Source: Siphonodentalium dalli (Eukaryota > Mollusca > Scaphopoda > Gadilida > Siphonodentaliidae). Taken from it: a stretch of 64,000 bases of DNA. The position numbers and the translations under genes were made by a program. Shown one piece after another: positions 46,454 to 58,348 of the stretch. The notes beneath the pieces are model-generated. The model had not been told where the DNA came from and did not search any database. It saw only the letters and a list, made by a program, of their open reading frames with translations. Location of the stretch: contig CP136064.1 of NCBI GenBank assembly GCA_032622095.1, positions 182,326,209 through 182,390,208 of the forward strand, given 5' to 3'. Numbering within the stretch: the first letter of the stretch is position 1; each line of letters opens with the position of its first letter.

Positions 46454-47375
46454 CCTGTTGCATGTAACTATCAAGAATATTACAAGATCTCCTGTCTGAT
46501 TCAAATTCAATATGTGGCGACATTTGGAATTCTCCTGCACATGTTATCACAAAAAGTAAACAAACACCTTCTCTCATGGTATTAGAACTATATATTTGAG
46601 GTGGATAAAATAAATAGATTTCAAACATCTAAAGCTAATAACTCTGAGCTTTGAAAGGTGGTTTCCTTGACTGAAATCAAATATTTTTTACCCCCAAAGC
46701 CAAAGAAATAGTAAATTATGGGTTAAATCAAACAGGGTATCTTAAAGCATAAATTTATTCCAGCAAATTTCATTGAAATATACCTCAGGATTGTCACATG
46801 GGCATTAGTACCAAGGATTTCTCACTTTTAAGAACTTGAGAAAGAAAGCTGTTCAGAAAATCACCATCCTTCAATTGGCTAGCAAACCCTTCAACATCAG
46901 CTATTTCTCATGAGATTCATTGGCTGCACCAGTTGCCATAAATGGGCTCAGATATGAACTATTTCTTGAAGTGTTAACATGCAAAATAACAACACTGCCA
47001 TCCTCTTCAGATTCCAAATTAGAGTTTGCTCAACATTTGTTGTCACATACTATATACCAGTACCATAAAGGCAATTTCTATTTTTTTATACTCATACTTT
47101 TTCAAGCTGTAAACTGAAATCAACTTTTTTGTATGATTTTAGTTTGAAATTTGGGGCGACTATTCTATACGCAAGGCCTGCAAACCGTTTGAAATTTGGA
47201 ACCCAGACGGCGATTCGGTATTACGGTTCTAAGATTCGTAGGGCCCTATCTATACGATAATTGATTCAAGTAAGAAATGTTATTCAGAATCAAATATATA
47301 TTTTTATAGTTTGAGCATTTGACAGCATCACGGAGTAGTCACACTAAAGATTAAAATTCCTTAACGGATACTTAC
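46454..47375. other. Remainder of intron 8-9, no recognised element
   Basis: AT-rich sequence between the transposon stack and importin exon 8. I see no exon and no bounded repeat. Confidence 0.6.
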
Positions 47376-47465
47376 AGCAAACAAAGCAGGACCCATGTAT
47401 GCCTCCATGTATGTGTAATATAGAGATACAATTTTCACCAGACATTGTAATGCAGCCACCCGAAC
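47376..47465 (-). CDS. KPNB1: Importin beta-1 exon 8
   Basis: 90 nt, 30 codons, phase 0 in and out. Reads [20 protein letters not shown] then [10 protein letters not shown], about residues 232-261. Acceptor TTAATTGTAG, donor GCT|GTAAGT. The next intron (7334 bp) is mostly one nested transposon stack. Confidence 0.96.
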
Positions 47466-48059
47466 CTACAATTAAATCAATTTCAATAATAGTCAAAAAT
47501 CTCACAAGTGCCTTTGCAAGTAAAAAGTTTAAACATATCTATTTGTCTAATTTCAGATCATTGTAAATTGAATTATATTAAGACAATATGATTGGAGGAC
47601 AACTGCTGGTCTCAGTTAAGGGTACATAATCTCCCATGTGCCTTAGGAAAAGTTGAAAACCTTAGCTTCTGGACATATAGAGCATATTTAGTTTTCTCAA
47701 TTTCTAATGACGCGAAAAATTGACATATAGCAAATATATAGTTTTCTCAATTTCTAATAATGCGAAAAAAATTGAAGTCTGGGCAGTCTTTATATAGAGA
47801 CCTTCTGAATTTCTTTCAGTTCAACACAGCTGTAGATATATGTTACTGCTGTGGAGGGAAATTTGCAGATAATAAGTTCAATAAATGGCCTATTAGCAGG
47901 GAGTTTTAGGGATTGAACATCAATGATTGACCAATCTATGAGAAAGAAGTTTCTATCAGATGTTAAACCTCTTGAAACCTGAATTGATCTACATGAAACA
48001 TAAGATTTAGAAAACAAAGGTATAGCAACATGGAATATTTCTAACTACAAATCACTTAC
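47466..48059. other. Intron 7-8, nothing recognised
   Basis: 594 bp. A short direct repeat around TTTAGTTTTCTCAATTTCTA-type sequence (about 47690 and 47740, each followed by GCGAAAAA) is the only structure noted. Confidence 0.6.
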
Positions 48060-48119
48060 CCTTGTATCAGTAGACTGTGTAGCTTCACAAACTACTTGCA
48101 TAATAAAATGTCGTTCTTG
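48060..48119 (-). CDS. KPNB1: Importin beta-1 exon 7
   Basis: 60 nt, exactly 20 codons, phase 0 in and out. Contains ERHFIMQVVCEATQ, about residues 212-231. Acceptor CTCATTTCAG, donor AGG|GTAAGT. Found by extending the family sequence; it is not a long open frame. Confidence 0.95.
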
Positions 48120-48632
48120 CTGAAATGAGAGGCAAATACAATAAATGATTGGAAGAATCAATTGTAGAGTAGCATTGCCACCAGCACTTAACATCAATTC
48201 TATATCCTAGTACCCTGGACTCCTCAGATAAAGTTTCATGTTTTGGTGTTTTATTTTGATATTAAGAGTTTTTTAATTCCCGGTATAACAATAACAATCA
48301 ATGTTGTTTCAGGCTTAAAATCCATCAAATATTGCGAGAATCACATTATAGTATAAAAAGTATAAAATATGAAATATATTTGCAGAAATATAATGATTAG
48401 AATATAGATAGTTGGTGTAACAAAGGGTACATTATACATGTTAAGTCAAGTTGTGGTGGCTATAGAGATTTTTGGGCTTTGAAAAGGATCACTAGATCCA
48501 TCAGATCATATCAAAGAAACAATTATATTTCATAAACCATATTAACGGTAGTAAACAGTTGTTCAAACCATTTTACCGACAGTAAATTTTTTTTCAAACG
48601 ATTGTGCTAACAAACTCGAAATCTTGAAAAAA

Positions 48633-49563
48633 CAAGAGGTGTGCACTTGAGTGCTAGCATACCCCCACCGTGGCAAATTCAACACGCATTATCTGTAAAC
48701 TCAACCACAAAGATTTTTAACTTTAAAGAAAAATTCGGACTAATAATATCGATATGGTTGGTCTCACAAGAAGCTTGTACAGAAAAAATTATTCAAATCG
48801 GTTCATATTTGTTAAAGTTATTAAGTCGGACAGAATTTTCTAAGTCAAAATAAGTCGAACAAAAATAAGTTGAAAAAAAAAAGTCGGACCGAACCACAAT
48901 TAACATCATGCGGAGAGAGACCGTCCTAAGGAGATTGCATACAAAAAATTATTGAAATCGGTTCAAAGTTTTTCGAGTTATGAGGACGGACGGACGGACG
49001 GACGTACCAACAAATGGGTAGATATGTGGCTTCGACCTATGTGGCTAGAAATGGTAATGTGGCTTTAGTTTTTATGTGGCTTCTCAAGTAGCCATAAAAT
49101 TTTAAGTGGCTATCAAGTAGTAGATAGTGATAAAACTCCAGATTATGGATTCATAACATGTTGGAATTATAGCAGAAGAAGCTGATTAAAACTCAAAAAC
49201 TTGCTCACAGCAACTGGGACAGTGGAATAGGAGAAACTGACAGGTCCGTGATTGGGTGGCTAGCAACATAAATGTCTTGTCAGTGTCCGACATCTCCTAT
49301 TGACGGGTCATGGATGTCTAAATCGATGGACTTTTTTTTCCCAAATTTTGAGTGACTACAAAATTAAATAAGCTGATTAGGCCAAATAGATCATTTTAGA
49401 ACGTCCATCTGAAAGCTGTTACGTGGCTAGCCACGCAACGGAAGTTATGCACATAAATATCCATTTTACACAATCTTAGCCACATAAGTAGTCATTAGTA
49501 AACACGGACGGACAAAAGGACGGAGAAAGCGTGACGGACGGACGGACGCAGTGGGGGTATAAT
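48633..49563 (+). mobile_element. GCATACCCCC / GTGGGGGTATAA-ended repeat
   Basis: Starts AACAAGAGGTGTGCACTTG then GCATACCCCC; ends in GGACGGACGGACG runs followed by GTGGGGGTATAA. The GGACGG tail is split: one run at about 48982-49004, the next at 49500-49550, around a nested segment. Related ends occur at 53823, 54975/60430 and 61565. Confidence 0.6.
49018..49500. mobile_element. Nested GTGGCT-motif element
   Basis: Lies inside the GGACGG tail of the preceding repeat. Contains many GTGGCT motifs in its left part and AGCCAC in its right part (for example ATGTGGCTTCGACCTATGTG at left, CTTAGCCACATAAG at right), an inverted subterminal pattern like a DNA transposon's binding sites. Exact ends are uncertain; no open frame. 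Confidence 0.5.
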
Positions 49564-49613
49564 AATGAGAACTCTGGCTAAAACAACAATTATACCTTTC
49601 ACTACAAACTAAC

Positions 49614-49689
49614 CTCTTGCTCAAAGTTGGCTTTTGTGAATTCAAGTGAGTTGAGCAAAGCTGTAGTGGCAACCAATCGTACTTCATCT
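49614..49689 (-). CDS. KPNB1: Importin beta-1 exon 6
   Basis: 76 nt, phase 2 in, phase 0 out. Reads DEVRLVATTALLNSLEFTKA then NFEQE, about residues 187-211; ALLNSLEFTKANF is an invariant family block. Acceptor CTTTTTCAG, donor GAG|GTTAGT. Confidence 0.97.
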
Positions 49690-49929
49690 CTGAAAAAGAT
49701 TTCGTTAAATAAATGTTCCCTCCACAAAATTACACAATATATTATGGCCCAAAGAAAGCTTATTCTAATTTTCAGAATGAGGTCTGTTTTAACGACAGAG
49801 TCACAGACAAACATTGATTTTTGCTTATTTTCCTGAACTTGTAATCTTCAAATATTTACTGGCTAAAAATACAACAACAATCCACAAACAATGGTTGCGC
49901 ATAAAAGATGGCTCTGGTTGAAAGTTTTT

Positions 49930-51480
49930 GTGCCCATAAGAGTGGATCTGTTCGACCGAGAATCACTATAAATGGACGAACTAAAGAATCATCTCAGAAA
50001 TATAGGCCATAACTCGGGTAAATAAAACAAAAATTGGACAAACATGGGTTTTGAACTCAATCAAGATATTGTTGTGAAAGATCCATTAGGGTCCGACGAA
50101 TCGGCAATTTCAACATCGAATCGAATCTCGAATCGAATCAGGATAATGATTCGAAATCGAATCGAATCTCGAATCGAATCTTTTTCAAACAATTTAGTAG
50201 ATTCGCGGTACCTATCGGTGGGAGGTAGGCCTACGAGCAAAAATGGGGCAAATGTCCGATCATTTTATAACGTCAGTGAGATAACTCAGATTACGAAGGA
50301 GGTTCATTGAACTTAATTTCTATGACATGATATGAACAATATTTATCATAGTTTAAAACAGTTTAATATATGAGAATGGCAAGACATCGTTTCAATGGAG
50401 TCTGATTCGAGTCATTGCAAACGGAAACTCCTTCATGTACGCTTCACCCTGTCGCGTATAGCAGGCACGCGCGATATCAAAATTGCGCATAGTGACTTGG
50501 GAATGGCGCATATGCAACGAGATTACAGAGAACTATATGTATAGTATGCAACTTGGGCCTGTCCGTCGGAAAGCTGAATGGTCAACAATATTCCATTTCC
50601 CGGATAAAGATGTTGGTCGGATTTGGAGAAGACATGACGGAACCCAAAATGTTTATTTAATATATTTATATCGTTTTAATTTTGAATTAAAAAAAATATG
50701 ATATTAATTGATTGATCTGAGTAACGCAATATAGGCTTTTATGGTAAGAATGTCAGATACCGACATACAAATATGTCCCACAAGAAATTCACTAACTTCA
50801 GCAGCTGGGGCCGGGCTATATCGCGACATTGCTGGTTTTATGTGGTGGAGGAAACCGTGTGCGCTACAATTACATGTATGGTACAACCGCGATGAACACG
50901 CAAACCATCTCAGACCTACCTGCAGGTTGCACCGACCTTCCACGAGTAACCAGCACTGGGACTGGGGGGGGGGGGGGGGGCAAACCCGGGCAATATATAT
51001 ATACGAGCAGTGAGCTTTTGGGCAACTTACCCTATACACATTGGACCATGGAGGTCACAGATGGTCGCGGAAGGAGACTTGTGTTAAGTATTGGGGATAG
51101 AATGAATAATTTTTATAGATAATGCTATTCCCGGTGATAAAGAACTTGTATATAATGATTCGAAATATCCCGAATCACCCGACCGCTTTCGAATCGAATC
51201 GGAACGTAAGATTCGAAATCGAATCTAATCTCGAAGCTTCGTCGGGCCCTAAGATCCATATACCCAATATGAATGGAATTGGTTAACGTTTGCTCAAGTT
51301 TTCACACTAACGGTAATAAAATTGCTATAAAAGAGATAAACTAAGGGCCATAACTCAGATAAAACAAGGGCAACGCCAAGTGTGGGCCAATGCCCCAAAC
51401 TGTATGCTCAATATTTGCTATATTTAGAGAGAAATTAGTGTGGCATTTCGCTCAGTTTAACCCCGGATCATAAATCAGGA
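49930..51480 (+). repeat. Single-copy remnant of the GGGCCATAACTC repeat, split
   Basis: Shows 'GGCCATAACTCGGG', 'ACAAACATGGGTTTTGAACTC' style and 'AGATATTGTTGTGAAAGATC' on the left, and after the hAT insertion 'ATATACCCAATATGAATGGA', 'GGGCCATAACTC' on the right. Same family as 23105-24090 and 29150-30250. Confidence 0.6.
50087..51251. mobile_element. hAT-type non-autonomous element, 1165 bp
   Basis: Perfect 8-bp duplication AGATCCAT (50079-50086, 51252-51259). Ends TAGGGTCCGACGAA and TTCGTCGGGCCCTA are inverted, with arrays of GAATCGAATC motifs inside both ends. A 17-base G run lies at 50964-50980. Open frames are short and overlap on both strands; none recognised. In the intron between exons 6 and 5. 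Confidence 0.9.
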
Positions 51481-51504
51481 AAATGGCCATAACTCTGGAA
51501 AACG

Positions 51505-51845
51505 AAAGTGTCAGTGACACTGTAGCTCAACTTGGCAAGGCGTTAATAATTTTATGCTGAGCTGTCAATAGAATGATAAGAAAGTCAAAAAGTTTCAGAA
51601 AATGGAACAGTAAATTAATTTCATTTCAAACATTTCTCCAATAAATGTGGACTGCAGGGTGTGCTGATGGATTCAAATATGAAATCTAAGATGGCTGCTG
51701 GCTGTCTTTTTTTTTTAAATTTCGACAAAAATTGACAGCTCCCATCTAGAAATAAACCCCCGAAGATCCATATGAAATTTGGCGACGATCGGATGAGAGA
51801 TGTAACATGTAGGGACTGCTAACGGAAATTGTTTACAAATGGAAT
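51505..51845 (+). mobile_element. Pearl-like remnant beside exon 5
   Basis: Begins AAGTGTCAGTGACACTGTAG and contains 'AGATGGCTGCTGGC', 'GACAGCTCCCATCTAGAAAT' and 'GGAAATTGTTTACAAATGG'. It stops about 14 bp from the donor side of importin exon 5; the right end GTTGAGCTA is missing. Confidence 0.65.
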
Positions 51846-51858
51846 AATATAAACATAC

Positions 51859-51932
51859 GATTCATCTTTCTTCATGCCATGAACAATAGCTGTGAGTATT
51901 TCATTTGACTGCGACTGTAAAACTTCTGGATC
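51859..51932 (-). CDS. KPNB1: Importin beta-1 exon 5
   Basis: 74 nt, phase 0 in, phase 2 out. Reads DPEVLQSQSNEILTAIVHGM then KKDES, about residues 162-186. Too short and split to show as an open frame; found by continuing the family sequence from exon 4. Acceptor CTTTTTTAG, donor TC|GTATGT. The end of a pearl-like repeat abuts the donor side. Confidence 0.95.
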
Positions 51933-52042
51933 CTAAAAAAGAAATAAAAAGTCAAAAGTTTAGGAATAAGGAGGGAATTTTCTAAATGTTTAGACATCAG
52001 TATTCAACTGATTATATTTCCATTACATATTACATTCACTAA

Positions 52043-52299
52043 GGCCTAAAAAAATAGTGACAATTTCCGGAGCACCCTTAGACACAAAAACTAAAACAAA
52101 AATAAACATGTTTATCAATCTTTGATCGTAGTAAAACTGTACTGATCAGTCGTCGATCTGCATTATTTATACTAGAAGTCAGTCGCTTTGATTACAAATT
52201 TTATACTAGTTACAAACTTAGTACAAAGGCTTTATTGTCCCCTCCAAACCTACAGTAAATTAATGTGCTCCCGGAAACATCACTATTTTTTTTTAGGCC
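52043..52299. mobile_element. GGCC-ended MITE, 257 bp
   Basis: TAA on both sides (52040-52042, 52300-52302). Ends GGCCTAAAAAAATAGTGACA and CACTATTTTTTTTTAGGCC, then TTTCCGG inverted on both sides. A compact PIF/Harbinger-like MITE in the intron between exons 5 and 4. Confidence 0.85.
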
Positions 52300-52966
52300 T
52301 AATCTCTTCTGAGGGATATCCATACTGAACAACTATCAAAATTCCATAACTTTTCTAAACAAGTGATGTGCAAATAATATTTCAACAAAATGTTCAATAT
52401 AGTCTGATTTTCAGACATCTCATATCAAAATATGCAGAAAACAGCGTCATTGTTATAAACAAATTACATGTAGTGACCAATAAAGACTATAATTAGTCAT
52501 GAATAAAGTTGTAAATAATTACATTTCGTGTGTAGTTCAAAAGTTATGTTCTCTGAAATGGTACAGTCGATTTGGTTGGAATATTCTATACTCTTGCTAC
52601 ATTCTTCCACTGGAGATGGTGTTTGGTTACTAACTTATCAGTTTTATTCACTGAAGTCGATATTATGTCTTTAATTACGACTCATTTGTAGCAAACTATT
52701 TTGTATTTTAGTGATAGGACCGAGGATAACACTAAAATGGTTTCAGAAAGCCACAGGGCCCCAATACACCTGATTGCTCATCGATCCTGTTAACTAAATT
52801 CATATTTCTGTTATATTGTGGCAAATGTTAGCTACAGATATAGATAACATCTAAATTAGCCCATTTAATATCCCATGACATTTAATATTACATGTTCAAA
52901 CTAAATATATACATTTAAACCAAAACAAAACTGATGAATATTTTATGCCTCATGTGAAATACATAC

Positions 52967-53167
52967 TATATCTTGACAAATGTAGCCAATAGCAGCCAAT
53001 GTGGACTCTTTCATCATCTCAGTGCTAGCAGAGTTTGTGACATTAGTGGTCAGGGTAGAGATCAGGTCAGGCCAAAGGGTCTGCGGCAGTTCTGCACAAG
53101 CAATGCAGGCAACACACTGAGCTGCTGAACTTGGACGGAACATTTCTGTGCCGAGGGAAGATATAAC
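52967..53167 (-). CDS. KPNB1: Importin beta-1 exon 4
   Basis: 201 nt, phase 0 in and out, 67 codons, about residues 95-161. Starts [20 protein letters not shown] and ends [10 protein letters not shown], the strongly conserved end of the N-terminal HEAT repeats. Acceptor TTTAATCTTTCAG, donor ATA|GTATGT. Confidence 0.97.
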
Positions 53168-53395
53168 CTGAAAGATTAAAAAAAAATTATGCAAATTGTA
53201 TGTCATGATACTCCCGACCACATGTTATTATTGTGCTTTGAACATAGCTTCTAAGCTATAAATCAGAATGTTCTGATATATGTAAGAGCTTGAACCGATT
53301 ACATTATTACCCCAATTGATGAGCTACATGTATGCAGAACCAAATGCGTGCTGTAATATTACAGATTCATTAGAGCAGTATAAACCTATCGCTTA

Positions 53396-54694
53396 GGCCT
53401 AAAAAAAAAAGACGTTTGTTTCCGCTAACCCGACCGACCCTATTTTAGGTTCCAATTCATATCATAACAATATGCAAAACATTAATATATTAATATATAT
53501 TGCCATAAGAAATTTAACTTTACAAAAAGATTTAAGTTTAACAGTTGGAATCATACCGTACTGTAAAGTATCTTTGGCTTTATCAAGCTTTCATCTGTGA
53601 AAACTTCAAATAGTTTGAGTTCAGGTTTGTTATCATTCAGCCTTCAGACTTCAGTATTTCAATCAAATACAGTACAGGAACATTAACAATTTGATCAAAT
53701 CAACCTGATTATCAGGTGGGATATCATAATACCAAATGAAAAATTAACATGATAATCATAGTCCATTGAACCAAAAGATATCTGACAATATCGTATAAGC
53801 ATTTCCAATCCATACATATAAAACAAGAGATCGACTATCGTCCAGTGCATACCCTCTTAGCGCATACCGCCTGATGTGGGCATATCTATAACTTATGATT
53901 GCTATACTCAGACAGATGGACCCAAAAAATCAGAATTTTCATGTAAACAAAGATGAATAACTATAAAACAAAAAACCAAAACAAAACAGTTGAATTAAAC
54001 GTCCTCATAGTGGTGAACATCCATACAAAATTTCATTGAGATCTGAGCATTACTGTTCAAGTTATGACCTCAGAACAGACGTCGGATGGACCAAACAGCC
54101 AACATTTCCAGAAAAACAAAGATGAATAACTCTAGAATGGAAATGCGGAACTGAACAATGGAACCCTCTGTTGACTGTCCTCATAGTAGTGAACATCCAT
54201 ACCAAATTTAATTGAGATCCCAGCACAACTGTTGAAGTTAGTCAAGTTACGACATGAACAGACACCAGACGGCCCAAAAAGCCAATATTTCCAGGAGGAG
54301 AAGGTGGTGTTCTGAAGCCAATCATTAAGAGATCGGTACAAGACAGTCACTCCAATATGTGAACAGTGCAGCGGTGCTGGACTGACTCCAGTTGTCGCCA
54401 GACCATATGGGAAATATTAGGATTATCAAAGACTATATTAGTATATAGACTAGTATATATGTAAATATTAAAGCATATGTAAGATTGAATTGGAGTTTAT
54501 AGTTTCTCTGTCATCTAGGTTAACATGATTGGGGCTTAGAAGTGCATAGTTTGGGTTATTGACAAGTATTATACAGTTATTTTTAAAGATACTGAAAAAA
54601 AAAAAGTTAACCGAAAAATAAAAGTTAAGCCTACCTACCTACCCTAATTTTTTTCAGCTCGTTAGCGGAAACAAACGTATTTTTTTGTTAGGCC
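53396..54694. mobile_element. GGCC-ended element, 1299 bp
   Basis: TTA flanks (53393-53395, 54695-54697). Ends GGCCTAAAAAAAAAAGACG then TTTGTTTCCGCTAAC, mirrored at right (GTTAGCGGAAACAAACG then GTTAGGCC). It contains a fragment of the CATACCGCC/GGACGG repeat family from about 53823. In the intron between exons 4 and 3. Confidence 0.8.
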
Positions 54695-54771
54695 TTAACT
54701 AAAATCTAGCCATTGCAAAGAAACACAGTAATCCACCATCAAATGTCAAACTCTTGTTACTGTGTCAACAG

Positions 54772-54974
54772 TCCTTCCCAGGAGACAGGAGGGATTGCTC
54801 TCGCACCTGTATGCCCTCGCAATTATTAATTCACGAGTGCTAAAATTTGCACTCATCCCTCTTATCAAAATGTTTATGGTCACTGTAATTGTTGATTCAA
54901 TATTGAACTATGGGACTATCCCACAATGACATTTTGTTAGAGAGAAATCCAACTTACAACTATATTACAGGCAC
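54772..54974 (+). repeat. Left half of a split block homologous to 42990-43260
   Basis: Shares 'TTCCCAGGAGACAGGAG', 'TTGATTCAATATT-AACTA-GG' and 'CCCACAATGACATT' with 42990-43250. It breaks off at ATTACAGGCAC; the continuation (AGTCTTCTGAATCG...GCGAGAGCAAAT) resumes at about 60431. Confidence 0.65.
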
Positions 54975-55592
54975 AACAAGAGATGGACTGTCATACCCCC
55001 TCGTGGCATACCGCCTAGTGTGGGCACATCTATAACTTACAGCTATGCTCTCATTAAGCGACCTGTTTAACGAGGTTATGGGCCGGTACTTACCGCGGTG
55101 ATACCACAAACATACCGCGGTAATCATTCTATACCGTGACGGAGGGCGGTTGACCCGCGGTACCGGTACAGTATTTTTACCGTTGGTTACCGCAGGTCAC
55201 CGCGTTATTAGTGGTCGTTACCGCCGTACACCGCGCTATTTTTTTTCGTGACCGCGTTCAATTTACCGCCAACGGCGCTCCACCGCGGAGAGAGAACACG
55301 TCGGAAATAAGGCCTCACATCGTGGGTAAATGATTATGAATAACTTTTGTATTGAATGAATACCTGTAAGCTGCACATAATTATGTATACGTAATGAATA
55401 TAACTGAATAATAATGCAATCGGAGTACATATGGGCAAAGTACATGAACATGTCGGGTTTACATGTAACATATTACAAATTTACACGTACATCACGTTTA
55501 ATCTCGTGTCATGTATATATATGAAATATTTTTACCAGAAAATCAGATTATTATAATATTTTTTAACCACGTCGGTGGTTTTTGAACTCAGC

Positions 55593-56700
55593 TAGTGCTG
55601 GGCGGTTTCCCGATTAATCGTCAATACCCGGTTAATATTTCAATATCGTCAGTAATATCGTCTAAACTAAAATAATCGTAATATCATCGGCAATTAGAGG
55701 GTGCCAGACCATCATAAGCGTATACAAACAAATAGTTTAACTCAAGCCTAAATCGAGTTATTTAAGTTTTAAATTCCAACTAAATCCCCATGTCCTGACT
55801 TTTTCAATATTCAATATATATCATAGTAAACGTTTAGGACGACTAACAAAATTAGGGGGATATGAAAACCCCGAATACGTCCCCCTTTCGCTCACAATAT
55901 TAAACAAACGCTCCGACCTCCCTGCGTACTTTTTATTACAAGAGAATTCACCAAATGAATTGACGACTGATCGGGTGATAGATCAATATGAATGTCAGTT
56001 TTGCCATGCCTCTTCCATCAGTACAATGATGCACATGCACCGTCAATCAAAATAGTAAATGAGCGAAGATACCGCCCCCTTCTCGTCTAGAAGAAACCAC
56101 TCACGGCGATTGGTTAAAACCAATATTATAGAATTAGGGCTTCAAACCCGCCCAAAATACATGGTGTCCTTGCTTGGCCGAATTCCAAAAGTTATGTACT
56201 ACGTGCGTGTGGACTTCGCTAAAATTTGTCTTGACGGTAAACCATATTCCATTTGTCAAGCGACGCAAGTGTCATCGGGAACAACATATGTATTTGCTCA
56301 ACATAGTTGAATATACCGAGTTAGAAAAGGATACTGTATAGTATAGAACACTTTTAGTTTTGGCATAGACTAGATAATGGTTTTATTAATTATCGGTATA
56401 TACCAGAATTTGTCAAGTCACCGGAAAGAAATTGTCCAAATAGCGGAATTTAACCGGTGAATTTACTTTTCATTCCGAATATCGATCGAGCATGAGGTTG
56501 TCACTGGTTGAAAGGTTGTGTATGTTATTATTGACGTCAACTTGTCAAAATTAATGACAATGATGTGATTCTAGCGAACAGTGAGAAACTGTTTAAGTTA
56601 CTAGTATCTGATGTTTTAAAAAACCGCGATTATATCGTTAACCGCGGTTTTAATTTCCAAAAATCGCGGTTTTTATTTTCGTTAATATCGTCCAGCCCTA
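55593..56700. mobile_element. hAT-type non-autonomous element, 1108 bp
   Basis: Perfect 8-bp duplication AACTCAGC (55585-55592, 56701-56708). Ends TAGTGCTGGGCGG and CGTCCAGCCCTA; subterminal AATATCGT/ACGATATT and AACCGCGG motifs. The right end in reverse complement (TAGGGCTGGACGATATTAAC) is a typical hAT terminus. An 83-codon open frame at 56059-56310 is not recognised. Confidence 0.9.
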
Positions 56701-57967
56701 AACTCAGCTATAGTTGCTAACGGCGATTACGCATAGCATCGTGGACTAATAGTTTTGTTGTTGGTATCTATCTTACATATCGTCAAATGATTTACGCACC
56801 CGATTCCTATATAGGTTTCGACTAATGCAGATTGTTTTTTTTTTTGTGTTTCCGAAATCTAAATTTCTTATAAAATTGGAAAAGTAAATCCTCCATTTAT
56901 CTGAATTTGGTCGAAACCAGCGGGGACGGTGCATTAGTAATAGTCCGATTTTAGTCTTAGAGGCAAGGGCGGCGTTCATTGCAGAAATATTCATATTCGT
57001 TCAAATCTATAGTTTGTTCAAATGCCGAACATAATCGGCGCGTAAATAGTATATTGTCGTCAAGACGTACGATTGTACGCATGCTTGAAATAGTAAAGCA
57101 ATTTACATACATTTGCACCTCAAGATTTCTTGTTGGTGAGAATAAAATGTATAACTAAGAAAGCGTGGCACATGTCATGCAGCAAAGTTGTTATCACCAA
57201 TGTGCGCGACAAAAGACACACGCAAAACACCAAACATTGAAAGACACAACGTTGTCAAATCAGTCTTTGATTTTGTTACGTGAACATTCATTGAGCTCAC
57301 GAGTGTGTGTCGGGCGGCATTGTTTGATGTGAAATAGCAACTTTTGGCGAGGGCGTGCACTTGTAGTTCTCGGTGGGTCGCAGTATAAATTATATCACAT
57401 ATTCCTATCTAATCGTGATTCGGAAGAAAAACATTCATGGTGTTGGAAAATGATTCCCGATATGGTAGCAATAAAGAGCGTTTGTCTCACTTTTGTGTGA
57501 CAAATATTTATAAAAAGCTATTACGTGCACAACATTTTTAAGATCGAATGAGCCTTGTCTGCTTAAAGCCACTTGGCGGTTTGCTCCCCAAAATACACAT
57601 ATTATTCGCAATACCAAAATAGATCGATAAATATCTGAACTATACCTTCTACGAGCATTATGTAAGCTAAACGGACGCATTGAAGTAATGAAAATACAAG
57701 TGTCCAAAACACAAAACAGCTATTCGCGCATCACGTGTAGTTTTACTGATAGCACCATCAACAAAACACAAATATTTATTTCACCCATTGAGGCCAGTTA
57801 AAAAAGACATTACGACATCCCGTGTCCCGTGTCCTATATTAGCTGGAGTATGACGTAATCAGTGACATGTGCTTTTGCACAGAATGTATTTGTTTTCCCT
57901 CGATATACGGCAGTTCCACTTTGTGTCTTTTATTGCTAGGACAATAATTCCCTTTATGATCCTTTAA

Positions 57968-58348
57968 CCCTTTACCCAACAAACCGGCCAAAACAAGCTT
58001 CAACAGCCTAAAATATCTTCGGTCTGTCTCAATAGAACCATACAAATATGGATATCATTGGAACTGGCTCCTTGACCACATTGTGATAGTTACAGTTATG
58101 CCCTGTGCCAATGCATTCTCTTATATATGCGAGTCGACCATAGGTCGCCTCGCATATATAAGAGAATGCATTGGCCTAAAAAAATCTTTTTTTAACACTT
58201 TTTACCATTTTTTCTTACATTCTTTAACAATTTTATAATTTTTAATTTGTTAAGCCAATGCATTCTCTTATATATGCGAGGCGACCTATGGTCGACTCAC
58301 ATATATAAGAGAATGCATTGGCACAGGGCCGTTCTGTTGGGTAAAGGG
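57968..58348. mobile_element. Double-palindrome element, piggyBac-like ends
   Basis: Outer inverted ends CCCTTTACCCAACA and TGTTGGGTAAAGGG, with TTAA on the left (57964-57967) and TTAT on the right. Inside are two 67-bp blocks (58108-58174 and 58255-58321), each a near-perfect palindrome (CCAATGCATTCTCTTATATA ... CATTGG) and each the reverse complement of the other except one base, about 80 bp apart. No coding sequence. Confidence 0.8.

Noticed and set aside
46428-46628. Exon-like minus-strand frame ending in a GTAAGG donor
   Set aside because: The donor falls on the border of a transposon, and importin exons 8 and 9 are contiguous in the protein, leaving no place for it.
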